Shown here: positions 55,078 to 63,907 of the stretch, piece after piece
How the letters are laid out: every line of letters begins with the position of its first letter
Position numbering within the stretch: position 1 is the first letter of the stretch
Assembly (NCBI GenBank): GCA_019745775.1
Contig: JAIESR010000001.1
Coordinates: 35,480 to 99,479 of the forward strand
Origin: Xanthobacteraceae bacterium
GTDB taxonomy: Bacteria > Pseudomonadota > Alphaproteobacteria > Rhizobiales > Xanthobacteraceae
Direction: 5' to 3'
Length of the DNA stretch: 64,000 nt
The notes under the pieces: generated by a model
What the model saw: only the letters and a program-made list of their open reading frames with translations
The model's database searches: none
Told to the model about the DNA's origin: nothing
Program-made: the position numbers and the translations under genes

Positions 55078-56430
55078 TCACGTCCCGAGCGTGAGCCGCA
55101 CCACGATCCCGAGCACCGCCATGATGGCGACGACCTCGATCAGCCCGCGATGGAATCGGAACGCCAACAGTGCCGCGATCAGGGCGAGCGCCGTGGTCTT
55201 GAGGTCCAGCGCCAGCGGATCGAACGCGAACCAGCGCACCGGTCCGAACCACCTTTCGGTTACCTCGCCAAAAAGGACATGCAGCGCGAACCAGACCGAG
55301 AGGTTGAGGATCACGCCGACCACCGCGGCGGTAATCGCCGCGAGCGCGCCGGAAAGCCGCCGGTTGGCGCGCAGCTGCTCGACGAACGGCGCGCCGGCGA
55401 AGATCCACAGCATCGACGGCACGAACGTCACCCAGGTGGTCAGCGCCGCGCCGAGGACGCCAGCGAAGACCGGCGCGAACGGCAGCGGTTCGCGGTAGGC
55501 GGCGAGGAAGCCGACGAACTGCGTGACCAGAATCAGCGGCCCGGGAGTCGTTTCCGCGAGGCCGAGGCCGTCGACCATCTCCGGTGCGGTCATCCAGCCG
55601 TAGGTCTCGACCGCCTGCTGCGCCATGTAGGCGAGGAGCGCATAGGCGCCGCCGAAGCTCACGACCGCGAGCTTGGAGAAGAACAGCCCGATGCTGGTCA
55701 GCACATGACCTGGGCCGAGCACGAGCGCGACCAGCACGACCGGCGCCCACCATGCCGCCAGCCCGATCACCGAAGCCGTAATCGCCTGCCGCCAGCGGTC
55801 GGGCGCAGGCGGCGCGAGCGCACCCACATCGTCCTTCAACCCGAGCGATGACGGTGACGAGCGAGCCACCAGCCATCCGATCAGCGCCGCCGCGATCACG
55901 ATCACCGGAAATGGGATCGCCATGAAATAGATACCGACGAAGGCCGCCGCGGCGATGCCGAGCAGCACCGAGGTCTTGAGCGCACGCTTGCCGATGCGGA
56001 TCAGCGCCTCGATCACGATGACCAGCACCGCGGCCTTGATGCCGAACAGCGCGCCGTCGATCAGGGCGATGCCGCGGCCCAGCGCATAAAGCAGGCTCAG
56101 GCCGAGCATCACGAACGCGCCCGGCATCACGAAGAGAATGCCGGCGGCGAGCCCGCCGCGCACGCCATGCAGCAGCCAGCCGATATAGGTCGCGAGCTTC
56201 TGCGCCTCGGGCCCCGGCGACAGCACGCAGAAATTCAGGGCGTGCAGGAAGCGGGGCTCGTCGACCCATTTCTTCTCGTCGACCAGCACGCGATGCATCA
56301 TGGCGATCTGGCCGGCCGGCCCGCCGAAGGACAGGCAGCCGATCTTGAACCAGACCTTGAACGCTTCGCCGAAGCTCGGGAGGGCGCCGCCGCCCGGTGT
56401 CGTGGTGGTTGGGGTGGGTTCTGTGCTCAT
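55078..56430 (-). CDS. chrA: Chromate transporter ChrA, two-domain
   Basis: 450 residues from ATG 56430; upstream in-frame codons lack similarity. Two homologous CHR halves: FKIGCLSFGGPAGQIAMMHRVLV ... LSPGPEAQKLATYIGWLLHG, and FFSKLAVVSFGGAYALLAYMAQQ ... LAETTPGPLILVTQFVGFLA. Both contain the FGG and PGP motifs of ChrA. The protein exports chromate across the inner membrane. It converges with the permease, 4 bases apart. Confidence 0.93.
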   Translation of the reverse strand: MSTEPTPTTTTPGGGALPSFGEAFKVWFKIGCLSFGGPAGQIAMMHRVLVDEKKWVDEPRFLHALNFCVLSPGPEAQKLATYIGWLLHGVRGGLAAGILFVMPGAFVMLGLSLLYALGRGIALIDGALFGIKAAVLVIVIEALIRIGKRALKTSVLLGIAAAAFVGIYFMAIPFPVIVIAAALIGWLVARSSPSSLGLKDDVGALAPPAPDRWRQAITASVIGLAAWWAPVVLVALVLGPGHVLTSIGLFFSKLAVVSFGGAYALLAYMAQQAVETYGWMTAPEMVDGLGLAETTPGPLILVTQFVGFLAAYREPLPFAPVFAGVLGAALTTWVTFVPSMLWIFAGAPFVEQLRANRRLSGALAAITAAVVGVILNLSVWFALHVLFGEVTERWFGPVRWFAFDPLALDLKTTALALIAALLAFRFHRGLIEVVAIMAVLGIVVRLTLGT

Positions 56431-56641
56431 CGGACGAAGCCTGGGCCTCCTCCAAGCGCGAAGGAGGCGGTGCTTGGGCCGGAGCCTTGAGAAACGGGGC
56501 GACCGCCGCAAGCCCCGATAACCAACCACTATCGCGGTTTTCCGCCGTGAACAATGCCGCATTGGTTCGGGTTGCCCAAGCTTTGCCGCAGGGGCTAAGG
56601 TCGCGCCCGACCCACCGATTTCCTTAGGATCGAGGACCCTG

Positions 56642-57673
56642 ATGGCCACAGTCGAAAACCGCGCCCAGAAACCGGCCGCGGGCATCAACGACGATATCGG
56701 CGAGGCGACGCGGCTCGAGCTTTACCGCTCGCAGGTGCTGCTGCGCGAGGCCGAGCAGCGCGCCTTCGACCTGTTCCTCCAGAACCTGGTGAAGGGCACG
56801 AGCCATCTTTCGCTTGGGCAGGAGGCGGTGGCGGCGGGCTTCGCAACCGCCATGAAGCCCGGCGACCTCTCGTTCTGCACCTATCGCGGCCACGCCCATA
56901 CGCTGGCCCGCGGCGTGCCGGTCGAGAAGGTGCTCGGCGAACTCATGCAGCGCGACAACGGCCTGATGCGGGGCAAGGGCGGCTCGATGCACCTGACGTC
57001 GGCCGAACACGGCGTCATGGGCTCCTACGCCATCATCGGCGCGCATCTGCCGATCGCCTGCGGCGCCGCCTGGCGCGCGCAGTACAAGGGCACGAAGGAC
57101 GTGTCGGTCTGCTTCTTCGGCGACGGCACGACCAATATCGGCGCGTTCCACGAGGCGCTCAATTTCGCGGTGGTCTGGAAGCTCCCGGTCATCTTCGTGT
57201 GCGAGAACAACCTCTATATGGAGTACACGCCGATCGCGTCGGTCACGGCGGTGAAGCAGCCGGCGGCGGATCGCGCCGCCGCCTACGGCCTCGAGCGGAT
57301 TCTTATCGACGGCAACGACGCCGACGTCGTCTACCGCACCGCGCAGGACGCGTTCGCCAAGGCGCGCGCCGGGGCGGGGCCGTCGCTGATCGAATGCCTC
57401 ACCTACCGGCACAGCGGCCATTCGCGGGCCGACCCGGCCAAGTATCGTCCGGAGGGCGAGCTCGAGCGATGGAAGGAGCGAGATCCGGTGAAGGTCTACC
57501 GCGAGCGCCTCAAGCAATTCGGCGTCGACGATAAGGCGATCGCCGCGATCGAGAACGACGTGCGCAAGATCGTCGACGACGCGACCGAGGCCTGCAAGGC
57601 CGCGCCGATGCCGCCGCTCGATCTCCTCACCACCGACGTCTATGCCGACGGGGGCTTCGCATGGCGGAACTGA
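56642..57673 (+). CDS. 2-oxoacid dehydrogenase E1 component, alpha subunit
   Basis: 343 residues. ThDP motif GDGTTNIGAFHEALNFAVVW ... VCENN, preceded by KGGSMHLTSAEHGVMGSYAIIG and followed by RHSGHSRADPAKYR, which is the phosphorylation-loop-like segment. The closest groups are pyruvate and acetoin dehydrogenase E1 alpha. With E1 beta (overlapping by 13 bases) and the E2 gene at 61091 it forms a dehydrogenase complex. No E3 is in the window. Substrate remains open. Confidence 0.92.
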   Translation: MATVENRAQKPAAGINDDIGEATRLELYRSQVLLREAEQRAFDLFLQNLVKGTSHLSLGQEAVAAGFATAMKPGDLSFCTYRGHAHTLARGVPVEKVLGELMQRDNGLMRGKGGSMHLTSAEHGVMGSYAIIGAHLPIACGAAWRAQYKGTKDVSVCFFGDGTTNIGAFHEALNFAVVWKLPVIFVCENNLYMEYTPIASVTAVKQPAADRAAAYGLERILIDGNDADVVYRTAQDAFAKARAGAGPSLIECLTYRHSGHSRADPAKYRPEGELERWKERDPVKVYRERLKQFGVDDKAIAAIENDVRKIVDDATEACKAAPMPPLDLLTTDVYADGGFAWRN

Positions 57674-58641
57674 CGTATCGCGATGCGGTAGCCAGGGGCA
57701 TCGCGCAGGAGATGGAGCGCGACGAGGACGTCGTGTTCCTCGGCGAGGACGTGGCCGACGCCGGCGGCGTGTTCAAGGCGACGGTGGGCCTGCTCGAGAA
57801 GTTCGGCCCGATCCGCGTGCGCGACACGCCGATCTCGGAGCAGGCGATCATGGGTGCCGCCATGGGCGCGGCGATGACCGGCCTGAAGCCGATCGCGGAG
57901 ATCATGTTCTCGGATTTCTTCGCGGTGTGCTTCGACTACATCGCCAACGAATTTCCCAAGAGCCGCTACATGTCGAACGGCCAGCTCAAGTGCCCGCTGG
58001 TCGTGCGCACCGGCAACGGCGCCGGCTCGCGCTTCGGCGCGCAGCATTCGCAGAGCGTCGAGAACTGGTGCATGATGATTCCCGGCCTCAAGGTCGTGGC
58101 GCCGTCGAATCCGCGCGACGTGATCGGACTGATGGCGGCGGCGGTGCGCGATCCCGATCCGGTGATCTTCTTCGAGCACAAGTCGCTCTATGCGACCAAG
58201 GGCGAGGTGCCCGACGGCGAGATCGTCGACACGCTCGGCACCGCGGCGATCGCGCGTCCCGGCAAGGACGCGACGATTCTGGCGCTCGCCCTCATGGTTC
58301 CGCGCGCTCTCGCCGCCGCCGAGAAGCTCAAGGCGGAACACGGCATCGACTGCGAGGTCGTCGATGTGCGCTCGCTGGTTCCTTTGGACACCCAGACCAT
58401 TCTCGGTTCGGTCGCGCGCACGCATCGGCTGTTCACGGTCGAGGAGAATCCGCGGCTGTGCGGCTGGGGCGCCGAGATCGTGTCGATCGTGGCCGATGAG
58501 GCGTTCTACGATCTCGACGGCCCGCCGGTGCGGATCACCACGCCGCATATTCCGCTGCCGGCCGCCGATATCCTGGAAGACATCGCGCTGCCGACGGTCG
58601 ACCGGATCGTGGATCGGGTGAAGCGGTCGATGAATTCGTGA
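57661..58641 (+). CDS. 2-oxoacid dehydrogenase E1 component, beta subunit
   Basis: 326 residues. RDAVARGIAQEMERDEDVVFLGEDV and GAAMGAAMTGLKPIAEIMFSDFF are E1-beta blocks; the C-terminal transketolase domain has DVRSLVPLDTQTILGSVART and VEENPRLCGWG. It pairs with the alpha subunit. ATG 57661 lies in the alpha coding end. After it comes a GC-rich repeat, then an aldehyde dehydrogenase gene. Confidence 0.93.
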   Translation: MAELTYRDAVARGIAQEMERDEDVVFLGEDVADAGGVFKATVGLLEKFGPIRVRDTPISEQAIMGAAMGAAMTGLKPIAEIMFSDFFAVCFDYIANEFPKSRYMSNGQLKCPLVVRTGNGAGSRFGAQHSQSVENWCMMIPGLKVVAPSNPRDVIGLMAAAVRDPDPVIFFEHKSLYATKGEVPDGEIVDTLGTAAIARPGKDATILALALMVPRALAAAEKLKAEHGIDCEVVDVRSLVPLDTQTILGSVARTHRLFTVEENPRLCGWGAEIVSIVADEAFYDLDGPPVRITTPHIPLPAADILEDIALPTVDRIVDRVKRSMNS

Positions 58642-58667
58642 TGTGTAGTGAAGTGGCGCCGAGAATT

Positions 58668-58818
58668 CGGTGCGCTCCCTCCCCCCGCGAACGAAGTGAG
58701 CGGAGGGGAGGGTAGGGTAGGGGTGGGGGTGGCGCGTATGGCAAGAACATAGCCCCACGCACAACCCACCACCCCCGACCCCTCCCCGCCATTCGCTGCG
58801 CGAATGGGAGGAGGGGAG
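58668..58818. repeat. Large three-hairpin GC-rich palindrome
   Basis: Left hairpin CCCTCCCCCCGC paired with GCGGAGGGGAGGG (about 58676-58714); middle arms GGGGTGGGGGTGG and its complement near CCACCACCCCCGACCCC (about 58720-58732 and 58767-58783); right hairpin with CGCCATTCGC and GCGAATGGGAGG (about 58784-58818). The same design, with other sequence, occurs at 61365-61464 and 8151-8223. It sits between E1 beta and the aldehyde dehydrogenase gene. Confidence 0.8.
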
Positions 58819-58865
58819 TGGAAAGACCGCCCGCGCCGCCGAGTTCAATCGATAGGACGTGTGAC

Positions 58866-60317
58866 ATGTACGAAAATCTCCTCGCCAACGTCCCGACCGA
58901 TCTATGGATCGGCGGCAAATGGCGCAAAGCCTCCGACGGGGCGCGCTTCGACGTGATCGATCCCGCAACCGAGAACACCGTCGCCTCGGTTGCGAGCGCC
59001 ACGGTCGAGGACGCCAAGGCCGCGGTCGATGCCGCCGCCGCCGCGCAGCCGGCCTGGGCGGCGAAGAAGCCGCGCGAGCGTGGCGAGATCCTGCGCAAGG
59101 CGTTCGAGCTGATCATGCGCGACGCCGAGCGGCTGGCGAAGCTGATCACCATCGAGAACGGCAAGGCGTTGTCGGATTCGCGCGGCGAGGTGGCCTATGC
59201 GGCCGAATTCTTCCGCTGGAACGCGGAGGAGGCGGTGCGCAATCTTGGCAGCACGTCAGTCGCCCCGGCCTCCGGCGCCCGCATCGTGGTGCAGCACAAG
59301 CCCGCCGGCGTCGCGGTGCTGGTGACGCCGTGGAATTTCCCGGCCGCGATGGCGACCCGCAAGATCGGTCCGGCACTCGCCGCCGGCTGCACGGTCGTGC
59401 TCAAGCCCGCGTCCGATACGCCGCTGACGATGCTCGCGCTGATGCCGATTCTCGAGGAGGCCGGCGTGCCGGCCGGCTGCGTCAACGTCATCCCGTCGCG
59501 TTCGTCCGGCAAGGTCGTGAGCGCGATGTTGCACGATCCGCGCGTGCGCGTCGTCTCCTTCACCGGCTCGACCGAGGTGGGCCGCAAGCTCCTGCACGAG
59601 GCCGCCGACAACGTGGTGAAGCCGGCGATGGAGCTGGGCGGCAACGCGCCGTTCATCGTGTTCGACGACGCCGACATCGACGCTGCCATCGACGGCGCGA
59701 TGATCGCCAAGATGCGCAACATGGGCGAGGCCTGCACGGCCGCGAACCGCTTCTATGTGCACGAGAAGGTGCACGACGAGTTTGCGAAGAAACTGACCGC
59801 CAAGATGGGCTCGCTCAAGATGGGCAACGGCCTCGACGACGGCGTGGCGCTCGGCCCGCTGGTCAATAAGGAGGGCCTCGACAAGGTGGTCGAGCTGGTC
59901 GAGGACGCGGTCGGCAAGGGCGCGAAGGTCCTCACCGGCGGCAAGGCGCCGGGGGGCAAGGGCTTCTTCTATCCCGCGACCGTGCTCGCCAATGTCCCCG
60001 ACAGCGCCAAGATGCTGAACGAGGAGATCTTCGGCCCGGTGGCGTCGCTGCAGACCTTCAAGAGCGAAGACGAAGTCATCAAGCGCGCCAACGACACCGA
60101 ATACGGCCTCGTCGCCTATCTCTATACCAGGGACATGAGCCGCGGCCTGCGCGTCTCCGAGAAGCTCGATTTCGGCATGATCGGCCTGAACCGAGGGCTC
60201 GTCTCCGATCCGGCGGCGCCGTTCGGCGGCATGAAGCAGTCCGGCATCGGCCGCGAAGGCGCGCATGAAGGGCTGATGGAGTTCCTGGAGACGCAATACA
60301 TCTCGGTGACGTGGTGA
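58866..60317 (+). CDS. NAD(P)-dependent succinate-semialdehyde dehydrogenase family protein
   Basis: 483 residues from ATG 58866; the upstream frame is in the repeat. ALDH fold with VLVTPWNFPAAMATRKIGPALAAGC, FTGSTEVGRKLL, catalytic Glu in LELGGNAPF-like MELGGNAPFIVFDDAD, and catalytic Cys in MGEACTAANRFYV. SSADH-type features (GLNRGLVSDPAAPFGGMKQSG) at the end. It oxidises a semialdehyde to an acid. Its neighbours suggest a shared catabolic operon. Confidence 0.9.
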   Translation: MYENLLANVPTDLWIGGKWRKASDGARFDVIDPATENTVASVASATVEDAKAAVDAAAAAQPAWAAKKPRERGEILRKAFELIMRDAERLAKLITIENGKALSDSRGEVAYAAEFFRWNAEEAVRNLGSTSVAPASGARIVVQHKPAGVAVLVTPWNFPAAMATRKIGPALAAGCTVVLKPASDTPLTMLALMPILEEAGVPAGCVNVIPSRSSGKVVSAMLHDPRVRVVSFTGSTEVGRKLLHEAADNVVKPAMELGGNAPFIVFDDADIDAAIDGAMIAKMRNMGEACTAANRFYVHEKVHDEFAKKLTAKMGSLKMGNGLDDGVALGPLVNKEGLDKVVELVEDAVGKGAKVLTGGKAPGGKGFFYPATVLANVPDSAKMLNEEIFGPVASLQTFKSEDEVIKRANDTEYGLVAYLYTRDMSRGLRVSEKLDFGMIGLNRGLVSDPAAPFGGMKQSGIGREGAHEGLMEFLETQYISVTW

Positions 60318-60697
60318 GCGCGCCCGATCTCGACAGCGACGTCGCCCGGCGCCTGATCGGCGCCTGGCGCTATGCCGGCACGACGGTCGATGGCGCGCCG
60401 CGTGCCGATCGCACGAACCCGCGCGGCATCATCATCTATGATCGGTCCGGCCATATGGCCGTGCAGATCATGCCCGGGCGGGAGCAGGCGCGAACGGCGC
60501 CGCCATCCGCCTTCATCTGCTATTTCGGCACATGGTCGCTCGACGAGCGCGCCGGCACCGTGACCCATCACCGCGAGGGCGACCTGCGCACTGACGGAGA
60601 GATCGACGCCGTCCGCAAGTACGAGTTCGTCGGCGACCGTCTGATCCTGCGCCCGGTCGATCGGGCGCAGGAGATCATGTGGGAGCGTATCCGATGA
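60314..60697 (+). CDS. Lipocalin-like domain protein (first of two)
   Basis: 127 residues from GTG 60314, whose GTGA overlaps the aldehyde dehydrogenase stop; GTG 60311 is one codon earlier. LIGAWRYAGTTVDGAP, GIIIYDRSGHMAVQIMPG, ICYFGTWSLDERAGTVTHHREG and DRLILRP form a small beta barrel of the lipocalin-like family. It resembles its neighbour at 60694 throughout. The ligand is unknown. It overlaps that neighbour by 4 bases. Confidence 0.85.
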   Translation: MSAPDLDSDVARRLIGAWRYAGTTVDGAPRADRTNPRGIIIYDRSGHMAVQIMPGREQARTAPPSAFICYFGTWSLDERAGTVTHHREGDLRTDGEIDAVRKYEFVGDRLILRPVDRAQEIMWERIR

Positions 60698-61080
60698 GCG
60701 CATCGCATCCGCTGGTCGGCACCTGGCGCTACGTCGACGCGAAGCTCGACGGCAAGTCGACGCGTCCGAACGGCAAGGGCATGATCTACTACGCGCCGTC
60801 CGGCGCGATGATGTGCCAGGTCTCGCCCGGCAACGACGTGAAGCGGGCGGGGGCGAAGCCGACGCCGGACGAAGCGCTGGCGGCGCTCGACAACCACATC
60901 GCGTATTTTGGAAGCTGGTCGATCGACGAGGCCGCGCAGACCGTGACGCATCATCGGCTTGGCAGCGTGCAGCCCGGAGATACCGCGGACCTCGTGCGCA
61001 AATTCAAGATCGAAGGCGACAAGCTGACGCTCAATACGGTCGGCACGAACTATTTCGTGTACTGGGAGCGCATGAAGTGA
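60694..61080 (+). CDS. Lipocalin-like domain protein (second of two)
   Basis: 128 residues, ATG 60694 overlapping the preceding stop (ATGA). LVGTWRYVDAKLDGKS, GMIYYAPSGAMMCQVSPGND, IAYFGSWSIDEAAQTVTHHRLG and DKLTLNTVGTNYFVYWERM align with the first copy, so the pair arose by duplication. It lacks a signal peptide. It is followed by the E2 gene 10 bases on. The role in the dehydrogenase operon is unknown. Confidence 0.87.
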   Translation: MSASHPLVGTWRYVDAKLDGKSTRPNGKGMIYYAPSGAMMCQVSPGNDVKRAGAKPTPDEALAALDNHIAYFGSWSIDEAAQTVTHHRLGSVQPGDTADLVRKFKIEGDKLTLNTVGTNYFVYWERMK

Positions 61081-61090
61081 GGAATTGCCG

Positions 61091-62482
61091 ATGGACGTGC
61101 TGATGCCGCAGCTCGGCGAGACCGTGGCTGAGGGCAAGATCACGAAGTGGTTCAAGTCGGCCGGCGACGCCGTGAAGCCGGGCGACAACCTGTTCGAGAT
61201 CGAGACCGACAAGGTGTCGATGGAGGTGCCGTCGACCACGACCGGGATGCTCGCGGAAATCCGCGTCGGCGTGGGCGAGGTGGCGCCGGTCGGCGCCGTG
61301 GTGGCGGTGATTGCGGGTGATGGCGTTGCGGCGCAGGTCGTTAAGGACGCACCGGCGGCTGCTCCCCCTCCCCCCAGCGGGGGGAGGGTCGGGGTGAGGG
61401 TGCCTAGCTCCCCCGATAGTTCAGGAACCCCCTCACCCCAGCCCTCTCCCCTCCGGGGAGAGGGAGTCGCGTCGGCGGTTGCCGCAACATCGCGAACTCC
61501 AACGCCCAGCGGCCCGCTCGATCCGTTCTTCGAAGTCCGCACGCCCGAGCGCAATTTCGGCCCCGCGCGCGTTGGCGGCAATTTCGTCACGCCCCTTGCA
61601 CGTCGGCTGGCAAGTGAGGCCGGTATCGACCTCGGCCGCATCACGCCGTCGGGCGCGCATGGGCGTATCGTCGCGCGCGACGTCGAGACCGCGGCCGCCT
61701 CGCAGCCGCGGGCAGGGGGCGCCGCGATGGCGCGTGGGCCGTCGGCCGCCGAGGTGATCGCGCTCTATCGCGACGTGCCGTTCGAGGAAATGCCGCTCGA
61801 CGGCATGCGCAAGACCATCGCCACGCGGCTGGTGCAGGCAAAGCAGACCATCCCGCATTTTTATCTCGCCGCTGACGTCGACATCGGCCGCCTCCTGGCG
61901 TTGCGCGAGGACGCCAATACGGCCGCCCCCCAGGGGGCGGACAAGACGCCGGCCTACAGGCTCTCGGTCAACGACCTCGTCATCAAGATGTGGGCGGCGG
62001 CGCTCCAGCGTATTCCCGCGGCCAACGCGGTGTGGGCGGAAGACCGCATCCTGCGCTTCAAGCATTCCGATATCGGCATCGCGGTCGCGATCGATGGTGG
62101 GCTGATCACGCCGGTCATCCGCCGGGCCGAGCAGAAGCCGCTGACCGCGATTTCCGCCGAGATGCGTGAGCTCGCCGCGCGCGCGCGTGCGCGCAAGCTC
62201 AAGCCGAACGAATACCAGGGCGGTTCGTCGGCGATCTCGAACCTCGGCATGTACGGCGTGCGCGAATTCTCGGCGATCATCAATCCGCCGCATGCGACCA
62301 TCCTTGCGGTCGGCGCGTCGCGACGGCAGGCGGTAGAGAAGGCCGACGGCTCGGTCGGTTTCGCCAGCATGATGACGGTGACGCTGTCGTGCGACCACCG
62401 CGTGGTCGACGGCGCGCTCGGCGCGGAGTTGCTGGCCGCGTTCCGGGGATTTGTCGAGCAGCCGGTGACGGCGCTGGTATAG
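61091..62482 (+). CDS. Dihydrolipoamide acyltransferase (E2) of 2-oxoacid dehydrogenase
   Basis: 463 residues from ATG 61091 (GAGGAA upstream; TTG 61085 is unlikely). Order: lipoyl domain (1-78) with Lys41 in ETDKVSMEVPS; a linker (about 91-126) encoded by an inserted palindromic repeat; E1/E3-binding domain (about 166-198, VTPLARRLASEAGIDLGRI); catalytic domain (about 225-463) with DHRVVDGALG, the HxxxD active site. It is the core acyltransferase of the complex with the E1 genes upstream. Confidence 0.93.
   Translation: MDVLMPQLGETVAEGKITKWFKSAGDAVKPGDNLFEIETDKVSMEVPSTTTGMLAEIRVGVGEVAPVGAVVAVIAGDGVAAQVVKDAPAAAPPPPSGGRVGVRVPSSPDSSGTPSPQPSPLRGEGVASAVAATSRTPTPSGPLDPFFEVRTPERNFGPARVGGNFVTPLARRLASEAGIDLGRITPSGAHGRIVARDVETAAASQPRAGGAAMARGPSAAEVIALYRDVPFEEMPLDGMRKTIATRLVQAKQTIPHFYLAADVDIGRLLALREDANTAAPQGADKTPAYRLSVNDLVIKMWAAALQRIPAANAVWAEDRILRFKHSDIGIAVAIDGGLITPVIRRAEQKPLTAISAEMRELAARARARKLKPNEYQGGSSAISNLGMYGVREFSAIINPPHATILAVGASRRQAVEKADGSVGFASMMTVTLSCDHRVVDGALGAELLAAFRGFVEQPVTALV
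61365..61464. repeat. Three-hairpin palindrome inside the E2 coding sequence
   Basis: CCCTCCCCCC (61365-61374 region, arm 61366-61375) pairs with 61379-61388; GGGGTGAGGG (61391-61400) with CCCTCACCCC (61430-61439); CCCTCTCCCC (61442-61451) with 61455-61464. All three stems are perfect 10-mers. The element is in frame and encodes the Pro/Ser/Gly-rich residues about 91-126 between the lipoyl and binding domains. Confidence 0.92.
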
Positions 62483-62514
62483 CAATTCCGTCGCCGTAAC
62501 AGGGGAGGGATGCA

Positions 62515-62934
62515 ATGACCGCAAAATTCTGGATCTCTGCCGCCGCGATGTTCGTTTTGACGTTCGTGCTGAGCTGGGGCGTGCATGGCGGGCTGCTCTA
62601 CGCCGACTACTTGACGCTGCCCGGCATGCGCAAGCCTGCCGAGACTCGTCCGCTGATGCCGTGGATGTTCCTTGCGCACGCGGTCTTCGCGCTCGGCTTC
62701 ACCTGGGTGTATTTGCAAGGGCGCGAAGACAAGCCCTGGCTGGCGCAAGGCATCCGCTACGGCATTGCCGTGGCGTGCCTGGCGATCATTCCGGTCTACC
62801 TGATCTATCACGTGGTCACGCCGGTGCCGCTTGGCGTCGCTTTCAAGCAGATCATCTTCGACACCATCCGTGTCGTGCTGATGGGCGTCGTGCTGGCTTG
62901 GCTCAACCGCGGGGCAATGACGAAATATGGCTGA
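62515..62934 (+). CDS. Small four-helix membrane protein of unknown function
   Basis: 139 residues with four hydrophobic helices (about 5-28, 48-68, 80-102, 110-130). The segment WGVHGGLLYADYLTLPGMRKP follows the first helix, then PWMFLAHAVFALGFTWVYLQG. No named family is recognised. It starts 32 bases after E2 and overlaps the D-2-hydroxyacid dehydrogenase by 8 bases, so it is probably part of the operon. Confidence 0.7.
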   Translation: MTAKFWISAAAMFVLTFVLSWGVHGGLLYADYLTLPGMRKPAETRPLMPWMFLAHAVFALGFTWVYLQGREDKPWLAQGIRYGIAVACLAIIPVYLIYHVVTPVPLGVAFKQIIFDTIRVVLMGVVLAWLNRGAMTKYG

Positions 62935-63907
62935 CGGAAAGATCGAAGTCCTCCTGTCGGGGCCGCCGAAGCCGACCATCGTCGATGGGCTGGCGCCGTT
63001 CACGGTGCACCGGCTCGCCGACGCCAAGGACCGCGATGTCCTCCTGCAAGAGATCGGTCCGCGCGTGCGCGCGATGGCCGTGAGCGTTTCGTCCGACAAG
63101 ATCGGCCCGGAGCTGATGGGAAAGCTGCCGAAGCTCGAGATCGTATCGACCTTCGCGGTCGGCTACGACCACGTCGACGTCAAATGGGCGGCCGAGCACG
63201 GCATCACCGTCACCAACACGCCGAAGGTGCTCAACGAGGAAGTCGCCGATACCGCGCTCGGGCTGATCCTGTGCACGGTGCGCGAATTCCCGCAGGCCGA
63301 GCGTTACCTGCGGGCCGGCAAGTGGGTCGAGCGCGCCTATCCGCTCAGTAAGGCGACGCTGCGCGACCGCACCGTCGGCATGGTCGGCATGGGCGCGATC
63401 GGGCAGGCGATCGCGCGGCGTCTCGATGCGATGAGGGTGCCGGTGGTCTATCACTCGCGACGTCCGGCGGCGGGCGTTGCCTACAGGCACTATCCGAATC
63501 TCGTCGAGATGGCGCGCGACGTCGACATCCTGGTGGTCATCACGCCGGGCGGGGCGGCGACGCGGAACCTGATCAACGCCGAAGTGCTTGGAGCGCTCGG
63601 TCCGACCGGCATCCTGATCAACATGGCGCGCGGCTCGGTGGTCGACGAGCCGGCGCTGATCCAGGCGCTCAAGGACAAGACCATCATGTCCGCGGGGCTC
63701 GACGTGTTCGTGCGCGAGCCGGAGGTGCCGGCGGAACTGATCGCGATGGAGAACGTCGTCTTGTTCCCGCATCTCGGCTCGGCCTCGGTGTATACCCGCA
63801 CGCAGATGGACCAGCTCGTGGTCGATAATCTCCGGTCGTGGGCCGAAGGCAAGGGCCCGCTCACCCCGGTTCCGGAGACGCCGTGGCCACCACGCCGGTC
63901 GGCATGA
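62927..63907 (+). CDS. D-2-hydroxyacid dehydrogenase
   Basis: 326 residues. VSTFAVGYDHVDVKWAAEHGI, NAD motif VGMVGMGAIGQAIARRL, then the catalytic Arg in NMARGSVVDEPAL, the Glu in DVFVREPEVP and the His in FPHLGSASVYTR. It reduces 2-oxoacids to D-2-hydroxyacids with NAD(P)H; glyoxylate/hydroxypyruvate reductases belong here. As the last gene of the dehydrogenase operon it may supply or remove a 2-oxoacid, but the substrate is not fixed. Confidence 0.92.
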   Translation: MADGKIEVLLSGPPKPTIVDGLAPFTVHRLADAKDRDVLLQEIGPRVRAMAVSVSSDKIGPELMGKLPKLEIVSTFAVGYDHVDVKWAAEHGITVTNTPKVLNEEVADTALGLILCTVREFPQAERYLRAGKWVERAYPLSKATLRDRTVGMVGMGAIGQAIARRLDAMRVPVVYHSRRPAAGVAYRHYPNLVEMARDVDILVVITPGGAATRNLINAEVLGALGPTGILINMARGSVVDEPALIQALKDKTIMSAGLDVFVREPEVPAELIAMENVVLFPHLGSASVYTRTQMDQLVVDNLRSWAEGKGPLTPVPETPWPPRRSA

